Part shown: positions 45,581-55,344 of the stretch, piece by piece
Position numbering within the stretch: the first letter of the stretch is position 1
Layout: every line of letters begins with the position of its first letter
NCBI GenBank assembly: GCA_949316235.1
Contig: OX438744.1
Span: 37,568,778-37,632,777 of the forward strand
Direction of reading: 5' to 3'
DNA length: 64,000 nt
DNA from: Oegoconia quadripuncta
Taxonomy: Eukaryota; Arthropoda; Insecta; Lepidoptera; Autostichidae
Translations under genes and position numbers: made by a program
The notes under the pieces: model-generated
What the model saw: the letters and a program-made list of their open reading frames with translations, nothing else
Told to the model about the DNA's origin: nothing
Databases searched by the model: none

Positions 45581-45929
45581 CGCGGCAAGGCTGATTCATA
45601 AAACCCACATAATAATATCCGCTTTCAGGAACACACAAGTCGCACAATTTCAAATTTGGAGCAGCTATCTCCATCAAAAGCTCTAACCTGAATGTCCCTT
45701 GTTTTTTCCTCAATTTCTAAAGTGAATGCCGAAACAAGAATTCTAAAAGCGAGCGTGTAGATCTAAACAAGGAAGCCAAATTAAATAACAACCTTGATAA
45801 AAAAAAGAAAAAACCATGGCAGTACGCGATAAAGTTGAAATCACACTATTTATCGTGGTAATCTGTCAAAACGAGTGACAATAGTAGTCGTAGAGCAGCA
45901 TTTTGACATTACTTTGCGATAAAACGTGC

Positions 45930-47876
45930 GTTTTTAGCGAAATCAACTTAGGAAAGTTTGGAATATGTATCAATGATTATTAGTTGACAGTGCAAGAATA
46001 ATTTGAAACAATTGCACAACAGTCTTAGCAGATACTCATAAGTTTAATTGTATTGTATAGACAAGGACTTTTTGTGAATTACATATACAATTATTAGCTA
46101 GCGGTGTTAAAATTTTAGCAAGATCAACTATAACAAAGATTATTACTTGACCGAGCGAAACATTCGAAGTATTTGCACAATAGACTTAGCAAATACGAAT
46201 AAGGTTTTAGCGAGGTCAACTGACAAAAATTAAAAATATACATTAAAGATTATTACCTGACAGAGCAAGATTAATTTGAAGTAGTTGCACAACAGTCTTA
46301 GCAGATACTAATAAGTTTAATTGTATCGTATAAACAAGGACCTTTTATGAATTACATAGAAATATTTTAGCTGGTGTTGTTAAGTTTTTAACGAGATCAA
46401 CTAAGGAAAATTTAAAATATACATCCAAGATTATTACCTGACAGAGCAAGATTAATTTGAAGCAGTGGCACAACAGTCTTAGCAAATACGAATAAGTTTA
46501 ATTATATTGTATAAACAAGAATTTATTATGCCTTACATAGAAACATGTTAGCCAGTGTCGTTAAGTTTTTAGCGAGATCAACTAAGGAAAATTTAAAATA
46601 TATATCCAAGATTATTACCTGACAGAGCAAGATTAATTTGAAGTAGTTGCACAACAGTCTTAGCAGATACTAATAAGTTTAATTGTATCGTATAAACAAG
46701 GACCTTTTATGAATTACATAGAAATATTTTAGCTGGTGTTGTTAACTTTTTAACGAGATCAACTAAGGAAAATTTAAAATATACATCCAAGATTATTACC
46801 TGACAGAGCAAGATTAATTTGAAGCAGTGGCACAACAGTCTTAGCAGATACTAATAACTTTAATTGTATTGTATAAACAAGGACTTTTTATGGATTACAT
46901 AGAAACATTTTAGCCAGTGTTATTAAGTTATTAGCGAGATCAACGAAGGAAAATTAAAACTATACATCCAAGATTATTACCTGATAGAGCAAGATCAATT
47001 TGAAATAGTTGCACAACAGTCTTAGCAGATAGTGATAACTTTAATTGTATCGTATAAACAAGGACTTTTTATGGATTACATAGAAACATTTTAGCTAGTG
47101 TTGTTAAGTTTTTAGCGAGATCAACTAAGGAAAATTTAAAATATATATCCAAGATTATTACCTGACAGAGCAAGATTAATTTGAAGTAGTTGCACAACAG
47201 TCTTAGCAGATACTAATAAGTTTAATTGTATCGTATAAACAAGGACCTTTTATGAACTACATAGAAATATTTTAGCTGGTGTTGTTAAGTTTTTAGCGAG
47301 ATCAACTAAGGAAAATTTAAAATATATATCCAAGATTATTACCTGACAGAGCAAGATTAATTTGAAACAGTGGCGCAACAGTCTTAGCAGATACTAATAA
47401 GTTTAATTGTATCGTATAAACAAGGACCTTTTATGAACTACATAGAAATATTTTAGCTGGTGTTGTTAAGTTTTTAGCGAGATCAACTAAGGAAAATTTA
47501 AAATATATATCCAAGATTATTACCTGACAGAGCAAGATTAATTTGAAACAGTGGCGCAACAGTCTTAGCAGATAGTAATAACTTTAATTGTATCGTATAA
47601 ACAAGGACTTTTTATGGATTACATAGAAACATTTTAGCTAGTGTTATTAAGTTTTTAGCGAGATCAACTAAGGAAAAATTTAAATAGATAGCAATGATTA
47701 TTACTTGACCAAGCAAAATAATTTAAAGCAGTTGCACAGTAGTCTTAGCAAATACGAATAACTTGAATTGTGTAGTAACAGACAAGTCATTTTTATCAAT
47801 TAAGTACAAACTTGTAAGCTTATATAGCTAAGTTTTTAGATAGATTCATTTCGGGACGTTAAGAACATATCCTGAA
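45930..47876 (+). repeat. 181-bp tandem satellite
   Basis: Units marked by GATTATTACCTGACAGAGCA start at 46,248, 46,429, 46,610, 46,791, 46,972, 47,153, 47,334, 47,515 and 47,696: eight consecutive steps of exactly 181 bp. Two shorter, diverged units start at 45,975 and 46,138. Each unit has CACAACAGTCTTAGCAGATA, GTATAAACAAGGACCTTTTA and TTTTTAGCGAGATCAACTAA. Central units are nearly identical. Confidence 0.97.
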
Positions 47877-48215
47877 GATAATATCTTAGTTCAGTTTGCG
47901 AAGTTTTGTGGTGATGTTGACTAATATGTATCTTTGCCGCTAGTAACAACAAAAATTAGTAAGAACCGTGACTTTCTTAGCACTAGTAAATAACAGTCCA
48001 TTGCTATCACAGCCAAACAACAACTTTGTTACTACGAATAAGGACAAATTGCTGGATAAAGAAAGAATTTAGCAGTACTGACTAATTTTTTCAGCTAAAT
48101 ATTGTTTGACCCTGCAGCTAACTGCTCTTTATTGAGGTAGAAAAGCCATCGCTACGGTTACAAAAATTTTTGATTGGACAACTAAATCGCGGCAACCAAG
48201 TTTGTTTAGCTGCGA

Positions 48216-48380
48216 TATATAAACCATTTCTTTCCGTGCAGTGTTTCGCACTTTGAGTGCTGTGCCAAACTGAATTATCACCTTTTGCCGGCACACACTC
48301 TCGCTTTGTATTTTCCTTCTGTTTCGATATTTGTGTGTATATTTGACTTTTATTTTTTAATTGTGTGAACGCTGTGGTCA
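48216..48380 (+). repeat. LINE-G 3' end, diverged
   Basis: TGCCGGCACACACTCTCGCT, TTTGTATTTTCCTTCTG and TTTTTAATTGTGTGAACGC match the inverse of 51,310-51,480 and 56,605-56,785. Confidence 0.65.
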
Positions 48381-48700
48381 AAGTCAAAGTCAAAATGCTT
48401 TATTATGTAGGTATACAAATACACTTAAAATAGTCAATTTTACATTTTTTAAGCTACTGCTTGTTCAAAATGAAATTTTCCCCTGAGAAGAACAAGCAAT
48501 AAACTCGAAGGGTTGCTCTTTTAAATTCAGGCTTTGATTTTACATAAAGGTTTTTATATTTCATTATTAATTGTGATGTGATGTGAATGGTCTCAATTGG
48601 TAAATTGCGTGAACGGCTCGTTTTTGTAAAACAAAGCTTGTATTTATACCCGCGGCATTTCCCCAAAGCAAGATACCGTAAGACATCAAGCTGTGGAAAT
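48381..48700 (-). repeat. LINE-J 3' end
   Basis: On the minus strand, CATCAAGCTGTGG-like coding remains lie at the right, then CTTCGAGTTTATTGCTTGTT, TGTATACCTACATAATAAAG and CATTTTGACTTTGACTTTGA. Confidence 0.7.
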
Positions 48701-48804
48701 AACTACAATACACTAATCTAGCACTATTTACGTCTGACGTAAATAAATGATTTATCTATCTAGCAAACACACAGGCATACATAGTTTTTACATCCTTATA
48801 CATA

Positions 48805-48852
48805 ATAAAGGAATTGCCTTTTTGTACAATAAAGCGTTTACAAATATATTTT
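48805..48852 (+). repeat. LINE-H tail
   Basis: AATTGCCTTTTTGTACAATA then AAGCGTTTACAAA, identical in type to 59,745-59,780. Confidence 0.6.
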
Positions 48853-49221
48853 ACAATGGTAAATAATTCTTCAGACTTTTCAAAATTTATGATTTCGTTT
48901 TTGTATCAACCTGTATTGTCTCCATTTTCCAGCGTGTGCCCAATTGCACGGGTCTGCCGCTTGGCGTCACTCTGCCGGAATTTGCGGAATAATTAATTCG
49001 CACGTCCATTCGCTAAATAGTCCACCACTGGCTATCGGGCCCATCTATAGGCCAGTATGGAGTTGGTGGGAGCCGAAGCTGGGCCCTTCTAATTTAATAT
49101 GCTATGACTGGTTGCAACACAGCTGATCATTATGGAATCATCTAAGTTCTGCTCTGTTCCAGTTTTTCGAGTGTGTGTACTAGTTTATTGTGGATCATAG
49201 GTATAACATACAGGTACATTA
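48853..49221. other. unassigned, with a GC-richer patch
   Basis: No gene seen. 48,935-49,090 is less AT-rich and open in two frames, but without splice sites or a recognisable domain. Confidence 0.3.
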
Positions 49222-49353
49222 TATCAGAGATAGGATAGACAGTTCCCCAAATATTTGGGTTTCCGGGTCAGTACGCTTCTACCTTAGGCCTCAACTTCAC
49301 TTAACATCAGGTGTGATTGAGGTCAAGTGCTAACCCGTTGTGTATAAAAAAAA
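49222..49353 (+). repeat. SINE-A 3' third
   Basis: ATCAGAGATAGGATAGACAG to GTTGTGTATAAAAAAAAG; head and most of the body are missing. Confidence 0.8.
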
Positions 49354-49731
49354 GATAAGAAGACAGTTATTTTTTTTTGATACTTAATGTTTGGCAATAC
49401 TTTTTTTTATTTTGATTTGCAAGGTGTTATTTGAATCGTCGTAATCCCCAGTGTCATGCAACATGGCACCCACAAAATACATTATATCTCAGAACATACT
49501 CATGTGTGACCGACAGAGATGTGCGAGTGAAAGCAAATATTCTTAAATTATTATTCAATATTCAACTAATCTAAAACATACTGTCAATATGTGGTAAGGT
49601 ATAATGCATACGCTTATAACGAACATTTATTATTACGATATATCGTATCGATCGTATATTAATGTTATGTTTCCCGTTTAATATTGAGATAAGGATATTA
49701 TTAGGAAAACACATTTGGTGTAACGAACATT

Positions 49732-49965
49732 TGACGATTGATTGGTGTAGTGGATAGTGACCCTGTCAGCAAAACCAACGGTTGCGAGTTCAAATCCCGC
49801 GAGGGGTAAATGTTTGTATGATGAATACAAACATTTATTCCCGAGTCATGGATGTTTATATAAATATTTATGTATATTTATCCGTTATTTAGTATCCATA
49901 GTACATAGCTTTGTTTAGTTTGGGATTAGATGATAGGTGTAAATGCACCAAATATTTATTTATTT
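49732..49965 (+). mobile_element. SINE-C full-length copy
   Basis: Head TTGGTGTAGTGGATAGTGAC, B-box-like GCGAGTTCAAATCCC (two changes), body to TTGGGATTAGATGATAGGTG and an ATTT tail. Confidence 0.9.
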
Positions 49966-50029
49966 GGTAAAAAGACATTACAAAAGGACATTTAGAAAAA
50001 AGGCATTTGGACAAAAGGACATTACTCGT

Positions 50030-50165
50030 ATTGAATTCCGTGATGATAGGTTAGCCTGGAAGAGATCGCTGTTAGCGATAAGGCCGCCTAATTTGTAGTT
50101 TCTATAAGATATTTAAATGTACCTTCCTTATTTAAACAATAAAGCGTATTTGATTTGATTTGACA
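50030..50165 (+). repeat. LINE-H 3' end
   Basis: TAGCCTGGAAGAGATCGCTG, TTAGCGATAAGGCCGCC, then AAACAATAAAGCGTATTTGA and a TTTGATTTGA tail. Confidence 0.75.
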
Positions 50166-50829
50166 TTTTGCGAAAAAGGCTTTTCGAGAAAGCGTAAGAC
50201 TTTCGTTGATAGGAACGAGTAAAAGACATTTTGCGAAAGGGATATCGCCCAACAACTAGGACGATATTACGCGACATCTCCCTAACGAGTTATTAAAAAA
50301 AATTAACGAATAAAAAACCACATTTTATACAACGTCTAAAACCGTCCACCAGATATTAGCATTCATAAACTAAAATATTTAATCTCAACTAACAGAGCGT
50401 CAGCCGAGTAAAAAAAAAAATTAAAACATTCACCACAGAAATATCTTGTCTAATTTCACATAATTTCTCTCATAAGAAATTTGGCGTATCTCTTAGCGTT
50501 ATTATAAATATAAAGTGTTAGAAAAATATCGGTGCGAGCCGGGGTTGCCAAGTGCGAGAGTTGTTAATAACTCCCACTTGCACGATACTTGTGAGTGGAG
50601 GACGCTGTACTGACTCACATGTGATTAGGTGACTCACCAGATGACATCTGAATCAGTAGATTGGAGCTCCCTACATAGTTCCGTTAGCTTTCCGCCCGCG
50701 ACTACGTTCGACTGGATCTCGGACTAAAATATGAGATTTGGAGATTTTATTTCTAAACAATAAAATATGTACAACTATAAAAATACACCCGTATTGCTGC
50801 AATTTGTGCAAACCTCCTGTACTGGTAGC
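50166..50829. other. unassigned, with a Helitron-like end
   Basis: No gene seen. At 50,680-50,725 GTTAGCTTTCCGCCCGCGAC is the inverse of the Helitron-like 3' end at 9,670-9,696. Confidence 0.4.
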
Positions 50830-50900
50830 TTGTATTCATCATACAAACATATGCCCCTAGCGGAATTCAAACCCGCGACCTTTTGGTATAGCAGCACCAG
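50830..50900 (-). repeat. SINE-B head fragment
   Basis: On the minus strand, TATACCAAAAGGTCGCGGGT then TTGAATTCCGCTAGGGGCAT; box B has one change. Confidence 0.75.
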
Positions 50901-51309
50901 GTTTGGAGTGTCCCTTATCCAAATGAGGCATACGTCTATACGGCCATGACATCGCAGTCACACAGAAGGTGCTTCATTGATTTCCTTTCTTTGCTTCATG
51001 CCAAGAGGTCTCGTGCCGTTGTCCACTAAGAGATATTATTAACAGCGTTTGCTGTTCAACCTGCTGATTTTTTTGGTCAAATCTGCAACTTTCTTGCCAA
51101 TGTGTAAAGATAATGTGCTTATTTACCTGAATTTATAGATTACCAGACCTCCGAGCGGTCAACCTTCATACCGTCATGACAGCACTACGACAACAGTCTT
51201 CTCATTGCGGATTGTTGGCGCGTTTACGATGGCTGTTGGAATTTATGAAACAACAACAATAATGTTGTTCTATCTATGTCTGGAAGCCCATTAAAATATC
51301 CTCAATTCT

Positions 51310-51480
51310 GATATATATTGACAGTAATAGATAGATAGATAAAGCACTTATTTACGCCACTGCGTTCACACAACTACACAATTTTTAAATTACAAAAAAA
51401 GACTACAAAATACAAAGAGCGAGTGTGTGCCGCAGTAGCACAAATGGGTTATAATAACTCAGTGCGGCACATCACTCAAA
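51310..51480 (-). repeat. LINE-G 3' end
   Basis: At the left a GATA-type microsatellite tail, then GCCACTGCGTTCACACAACT, ACAATTTTTAAATTACAAA and AGCGAGTGTGTGCCGCAGTA. Nearly the same sequence is at 56,605-56,785. Confidence 0.75.
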
Positions 51481-51734
51481 GACTAATATCAATGTACGGA
51501 ACGCAAAACTATCTCATGACAGCTAAACCTTATGAGATACATCAAAATAATGTATAGTAGTAGATGTCTATCTCCCAAGGATAATCCACAGCAACCAGCA
51601 ATTATCTTTTAGATATTATTAAAAAATAATGGGTTACTTGAGATGATAATGTTCTGCAATATAGTATTAATCTTTATCCAATAAATATAATTAAGGTTGG
51701 CCACTTAATGTAGATCAAAATGGCTCTTTACAAC

Positions 51735-51795
51735 AATTCCATCAGGTGACCCGCATGCTCGTTTGCCGCTCTCTCATGTAAAAAAAAAAAAAATC
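51735..51795 (+). repeat. LINE-K 3' tip
   Basis: CCATCAGGTGACCCGCATGC, TCGTTTGCCGCTCTCTCATG and poly(A). Confidence 0.75.
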
Positions 51796-51804
51796 ATTTA
51801 AATG

Positions 51805-52022
51805 TATTTTATTTTATTTATTTATTTTTTATTTTATTTGTTTACATGGAATCAACAGCATTATTACAAATTCTTATACAGAAAACTAATACCAAACTTA
51901 TGCCAATTAAAGATTCTTATTATGTTACTGACAACGGTTACCCTTAAAATTGAATGGGTAATAGTTTAATTAAATTACAATATAATTACAATAAAATTGG
52001 TACTATTACATTATTAATTAAT
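51805..52022 (-). repeat. LINE-N 3' end
   Basis: Inverted homologue of 31,925-32,127, with (TTTTA)n at its left and AATTGAATGGGTAATAGTTT inside. Confidence 0.7.
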
Positions 52023-52024
52023 AT

Positions 52025-52293
52025 ATAAATATAAATATTTTTGCAAGTACACACAGCGCCATCTAGTTCCACGCTAAGCAACTAGGCTTGTGCTATAGAT
52101 ACCGGATGGTTGATAACCTACACAAATACTTTTTTTTTTGTAAATAAATACACATATAAATGAAAACAATCCATAACTCGGGAACACATTTCTGTATTCA
52201 TTATACAAACATATGCCCCTAGCGGGATTCGAACCCGCGACCTTTTGGTATAGCAGCAGAATTTCTAACCACTACACCAAACAGGTCGTCTTA
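52025..52293 (-). mobile_element. SINE-B full-length copy
   Basis: The minus strand has head GACGACCTGTTTGGTGTAGT, B-box GGGTTCGAATCCC and the body to AACTAGATGGCGCTGTGTGT. Confidence 0.9.
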
Positions 52294-52906
52294 TTAATAA
52301 TAATATTAATAATATTATTATATAAATATCAATAAAAAACAAATCTATATATATTAGAAGATATCATGGATAAAGTAAAGGGCTACAAGATTAATGTAAC
52401 GAGACTAAAAAAGCTTCTTTGACCGAAATATAATGCACCCGTGCGAAGCCGGAGCGGGTTGCTATTTCATAATAAAAATACAGCGTACCTACCGCTACGT
52501 TCAAAGATTTCGACCATTTACTTACCCAAACCACTGACACACTTATAACATTTTACACGAGCAGAAAATAAAATATAAATGCGGAGAATGTCGTTCCGAG
52601 CCATTTAATTCGCCACTTCCGTTCCTCATAAAGCGAGATGTGCCGGGATGGTGGACGGGCACGTAGACGTGCTATGACGCTCTTCCGTGTGCCTTTGATG
52701 TGATTAATACATGTATATCACTCTGCACCGGGAGAAATGATTCTGGTGAAAATATACCATTTTTTTGGTTATCACTTTTATATAAGCTGCATTCAACTGA
52801 TAAAGGGGTCCGGAGATTTCGGTAATAGTCTTGTGACGCGGTCTTATTTTTATCGAAAATTGGCAACTAACAATAATACATTATGGTATAGATAGGGTAT
52901 CGATTT
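52294..52906. other. unassigned
   Basis: No gene seen; (AAT)n-rich to 52,330. A 64-codon minus-strand frame at 52,672-52,866 has no recognised domain. Confidence 0.3.
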
Positions 52907-53055
52907 GACGACCTGTTTGGTGTAGTGGTTAGCAACTCTGACCACTATACCAAAAGGTTGCGGGTTCGAATCCCGCTACGGGCATATGTTTGTTTGATGA
53001 ATATGGACACGTGTACCCGAATTATGGATGTTTTCATTTATAATAAGTTTCTTTT
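52907..53055 (+). mobile_element. SINE-B 5' half
   Basis: Head GACGACCTGTTTGGTGTAGT, B-box GGGTTCGAATCCC, body to TGTTTTCATTTATAATAAGT, then an abrupt end. Confidence 0.85.
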
Positions 53056-53352
53056 TCCGCTTTGCATGTGGTGTATTTTCTTCCAAATATCTTTTTAACC
53101 TGATGTTTTAGAGTATTGCAATATACCAAATTTTTTATGCGTATACATGCCCTCTATTGATAAATATATTTTTCATAGACGGCCATAGTTTTGAAAATAC
53201 AGAAGTTTATAATAGTTTGATAGAACATGTGAAAATTAATTAACGGGAAGACATAATTGGATAAATATTAATTTTATTTTGGTTTGTTGTCGAAATTAAT
53301 AGAATAACGGAATTATTTCACAATTTTTTCCATATAAATGTAAAATACCAGG

Positions 53353-53394
53353 CAAGCATGTTTCTACAACTGTGCATGTTTTGAAACATGCTTG
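53353..53394. other. 12-bp perfect hairpin
   Basis: CAAGCATGTTTC at 53,353-53,364 pairs with GAAACATGCTTG at 53,383-53,394 across an 18-nt loop. The surroundings are AT-rich and unassigned. Confidence 0.5.
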
Positions 53395-53477
53395 TTTGAT
53401 TCATTAGTAGCTACTATCAGAGAGACCGTCACCTGTGAATGAAACAATTCTTTCGATACTATTTTATTTTTTGCTAC

Positions 53478-53575
53478 GGAACCCTTTTGGTGTTGCGGGT
53501 GTCCATGGGCGGCGGTGATTGCTTTCCATCAGGTGACCCGCATGCTCGTTTGCCGTCCTCGCATATAAAAAAAAA
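53478..53575 (+). repeat. LINE-K 3' end
   Basis: CCCTTTTGGTGTTGCGGGTG, GTCCATGGGCGGCGG, CCATCAGGTGACCCGCATGC and poly(A). It encodes only [16 protein letters not shown] final codons. Confidence 0.85.
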
Positions 53576-54354
53576 CCCTACTTGGAAAAGTGTTCCTTAA
53601 GGTATATATCCAATTTATTGTTCCCCAGAAATCCTATTAAACGGTTTGATCCAAGTCCTTAAAAAAATCTTCATAACACCTCTATTCATTCAACACTCCC
53701 ATAGAAATAGACACAGGATTGAAGAGTTTACATGTCACATCAATAACGTACGATATATTTATATAAAAAGACACCTGTCTCCATAAAACATACATACATG
53801 TGCGTCATGTTAGTTGTAACATACATATATTATATTTATAAACAACATTAATGTGCATATTTGTGACGTGCAGGTATTTTTGGGACGAGTTGTAAAATCA
53901 AAGATAGGTCGGGAATTCGTAACGAATAATCCGGAATTCTAGTCGATAGATATTAGAATTTAGTCAGTGGACCTAATGCAGTTGGCAACATTTGTAGATA
54001 GAGTCGTCCTTTAACACCTAATAAAAAAAATTTTGCAGTTTCGGTAGTGAAAAACCTCGTCAGTCTTTCCAGAATTCAACAGGTAAGATTGTGGTCAATG
54101 AGTATTTAGTCAACCATAAAAAAAGTCGTGTATTTACCTAAAAGAAGGGCATGTAATAAAGAAAAAAAAGTTTGTTTTAGCCAGTCATGAGATCTTCATT
54201 GCGAATGTCAGTTGTCAAAATTTAAACCTGATAGCAAAATCAGGAACACTTGAACTAAACGTTTTTGTTTTAAGATACAAAGATAGAAAAGCTTTTAGAA
54301 ACATTTTTGATGTTTAACAAGAATATTGACTCTATTCAATTAGGAAAGCTTTGC
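53576..54354. other. unassigned
   Basis: No gene seen. Confidence 0.3.
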
Positions 54355-55029
54355 TCTACCACTACTATCGCACCATCTAACGTTTACTAAAGTTATCATT
54401 TCGAGAACACGAGGCACGAGTTGCGGCTCTTATTTTATTTCGTACTATGTAGATCCTCTTAGATGGCGCTGTTCATAAAAAAAATATAAGATTACGCTAG
54501 GATGGCGAGAAAATTTCCGGAATACTTCGACCTAAATATCAACAATGACATGGTTTATAAAGCGGACTACACAATAAATGTATAAAATATAGACCGATCT
54601 CAAGTTAAAGCGAGTACCTACATGAATCCGTTGAGAGCGATTTTTGACTAGACTACCGTCGTCGCGCCATCTAGCGTACACTAAAGTAAACATTTCGAGA
54701 TCACGAACCACGCGTTCCGGCGTTAGTAGATTTATTTTAGTTTCAAACTGCAATCCTAGATGGCGCTGTTGTCAAAACTATAAAATTAGGTTCGCAGGCG
54801 ATCTCAAGATTGGGATTGTTTCATTCACTCGTATTACTATTTCTTTAAAATTGCAGTACCTCAATATCAACTTAAGTTCATCTCTCTCTCGAGATCGTTT
54901 TATTAATATTGGCTTAGTGGCGAGAACTATTTCCCAGTAACAATATCAATAAAAAAATGGGTAAATAAAACGAACAACACACTAAATTCATACAAAATGG
55001 ATTGATGTTAAGCTAAAGAAAGTGAATAC
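54355..55029 (+). repeat. two-copy tandem duplication
   Basis: Unit 1 (about 54,355-54,622) and unit 2 (about 54,650-55,029) share GCGCCATCTAGCGTACACTA (one variant), CATTTCGAGA.CACGA, TTTATTTTA and TAGATGGCGCTGTT, then more distant matches. Unit 2 carries about 120 bp of extra sequence from 54,795 that ends ATTAATATTGGC, resembling MITE-4. Confidence 0.7.
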
Positions 55030-55344
55030 ATCAGACACGAGAAGTTAAGAGAAACTTTTCAAATACAATTTTATTATTGTCACATTTGCAAATTATATAG
55101 AACCGGCAGTATCACTCAGCATTTTGCTAAAAGTTCATTGCACGGCGTCAGTTTTCATACAACTACGCCGACTTACCTGCAAATAAATTCCAATAAGAGG
55201 AAAACTACACTTAATAGAGTATAAAAATTATACTACAAATTGAGTAGATTTGTTATTTTGTGCTAGTAATTTAACGTACAATAAATTTGAAATAACTTTC
55301 TGGCAGATTTTGTGACTATAACATTAGAGTGTTTAAAAAATTTC

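Larger units (their letters stand above)
34940..48110. mobile_element. TTAGC-rich composite block with a SAM-domain gene
   Basis: Both flanks are tandem arrays of different period that share the word TTAGC (or GCTAA) many times: about 140 bp at 35,205, 108 bp at 36,165, inverted 108-bp units at 37,470, about 250 bp at 43,651 and 181 bp at 45,930. Between them is a minus-strand SAM-domain gene. A single 181-bp-type monomer sits inside one of its introns. SINEs that litter the rest of the window are nearly absent here. I infer one large mobile or amplified element. The borders are approximate. Weak inverted similarity of the ends (AAAGAACAGATTAG at about 34,955-34,968 against AAAGAGCAGTTAG on the minus strand near 48,115) is the only terminal-repeat hint, and I find no clear target duplication. 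Confidence 0.45.

Noticed and set aside
45930..47876. Regular repeats as a CRISPR array
   Set aside because: Units are 181 bp long without unique spacers, and the DNA is eukaryotic.
34940..48110. TTAGC-rich DNA as insect telomere repeat
   Set aside because: The insect telomere word is TTAGG in head-to-tail pentamers; here TTAGC is scattered within longer units.
55130..55185. Extra terminal exon after TTTATTTGCAG at about 55,190
   Set aside because: Joined to the possible internal donor of exon C it adds only four codons before a stop; no independent evidence.
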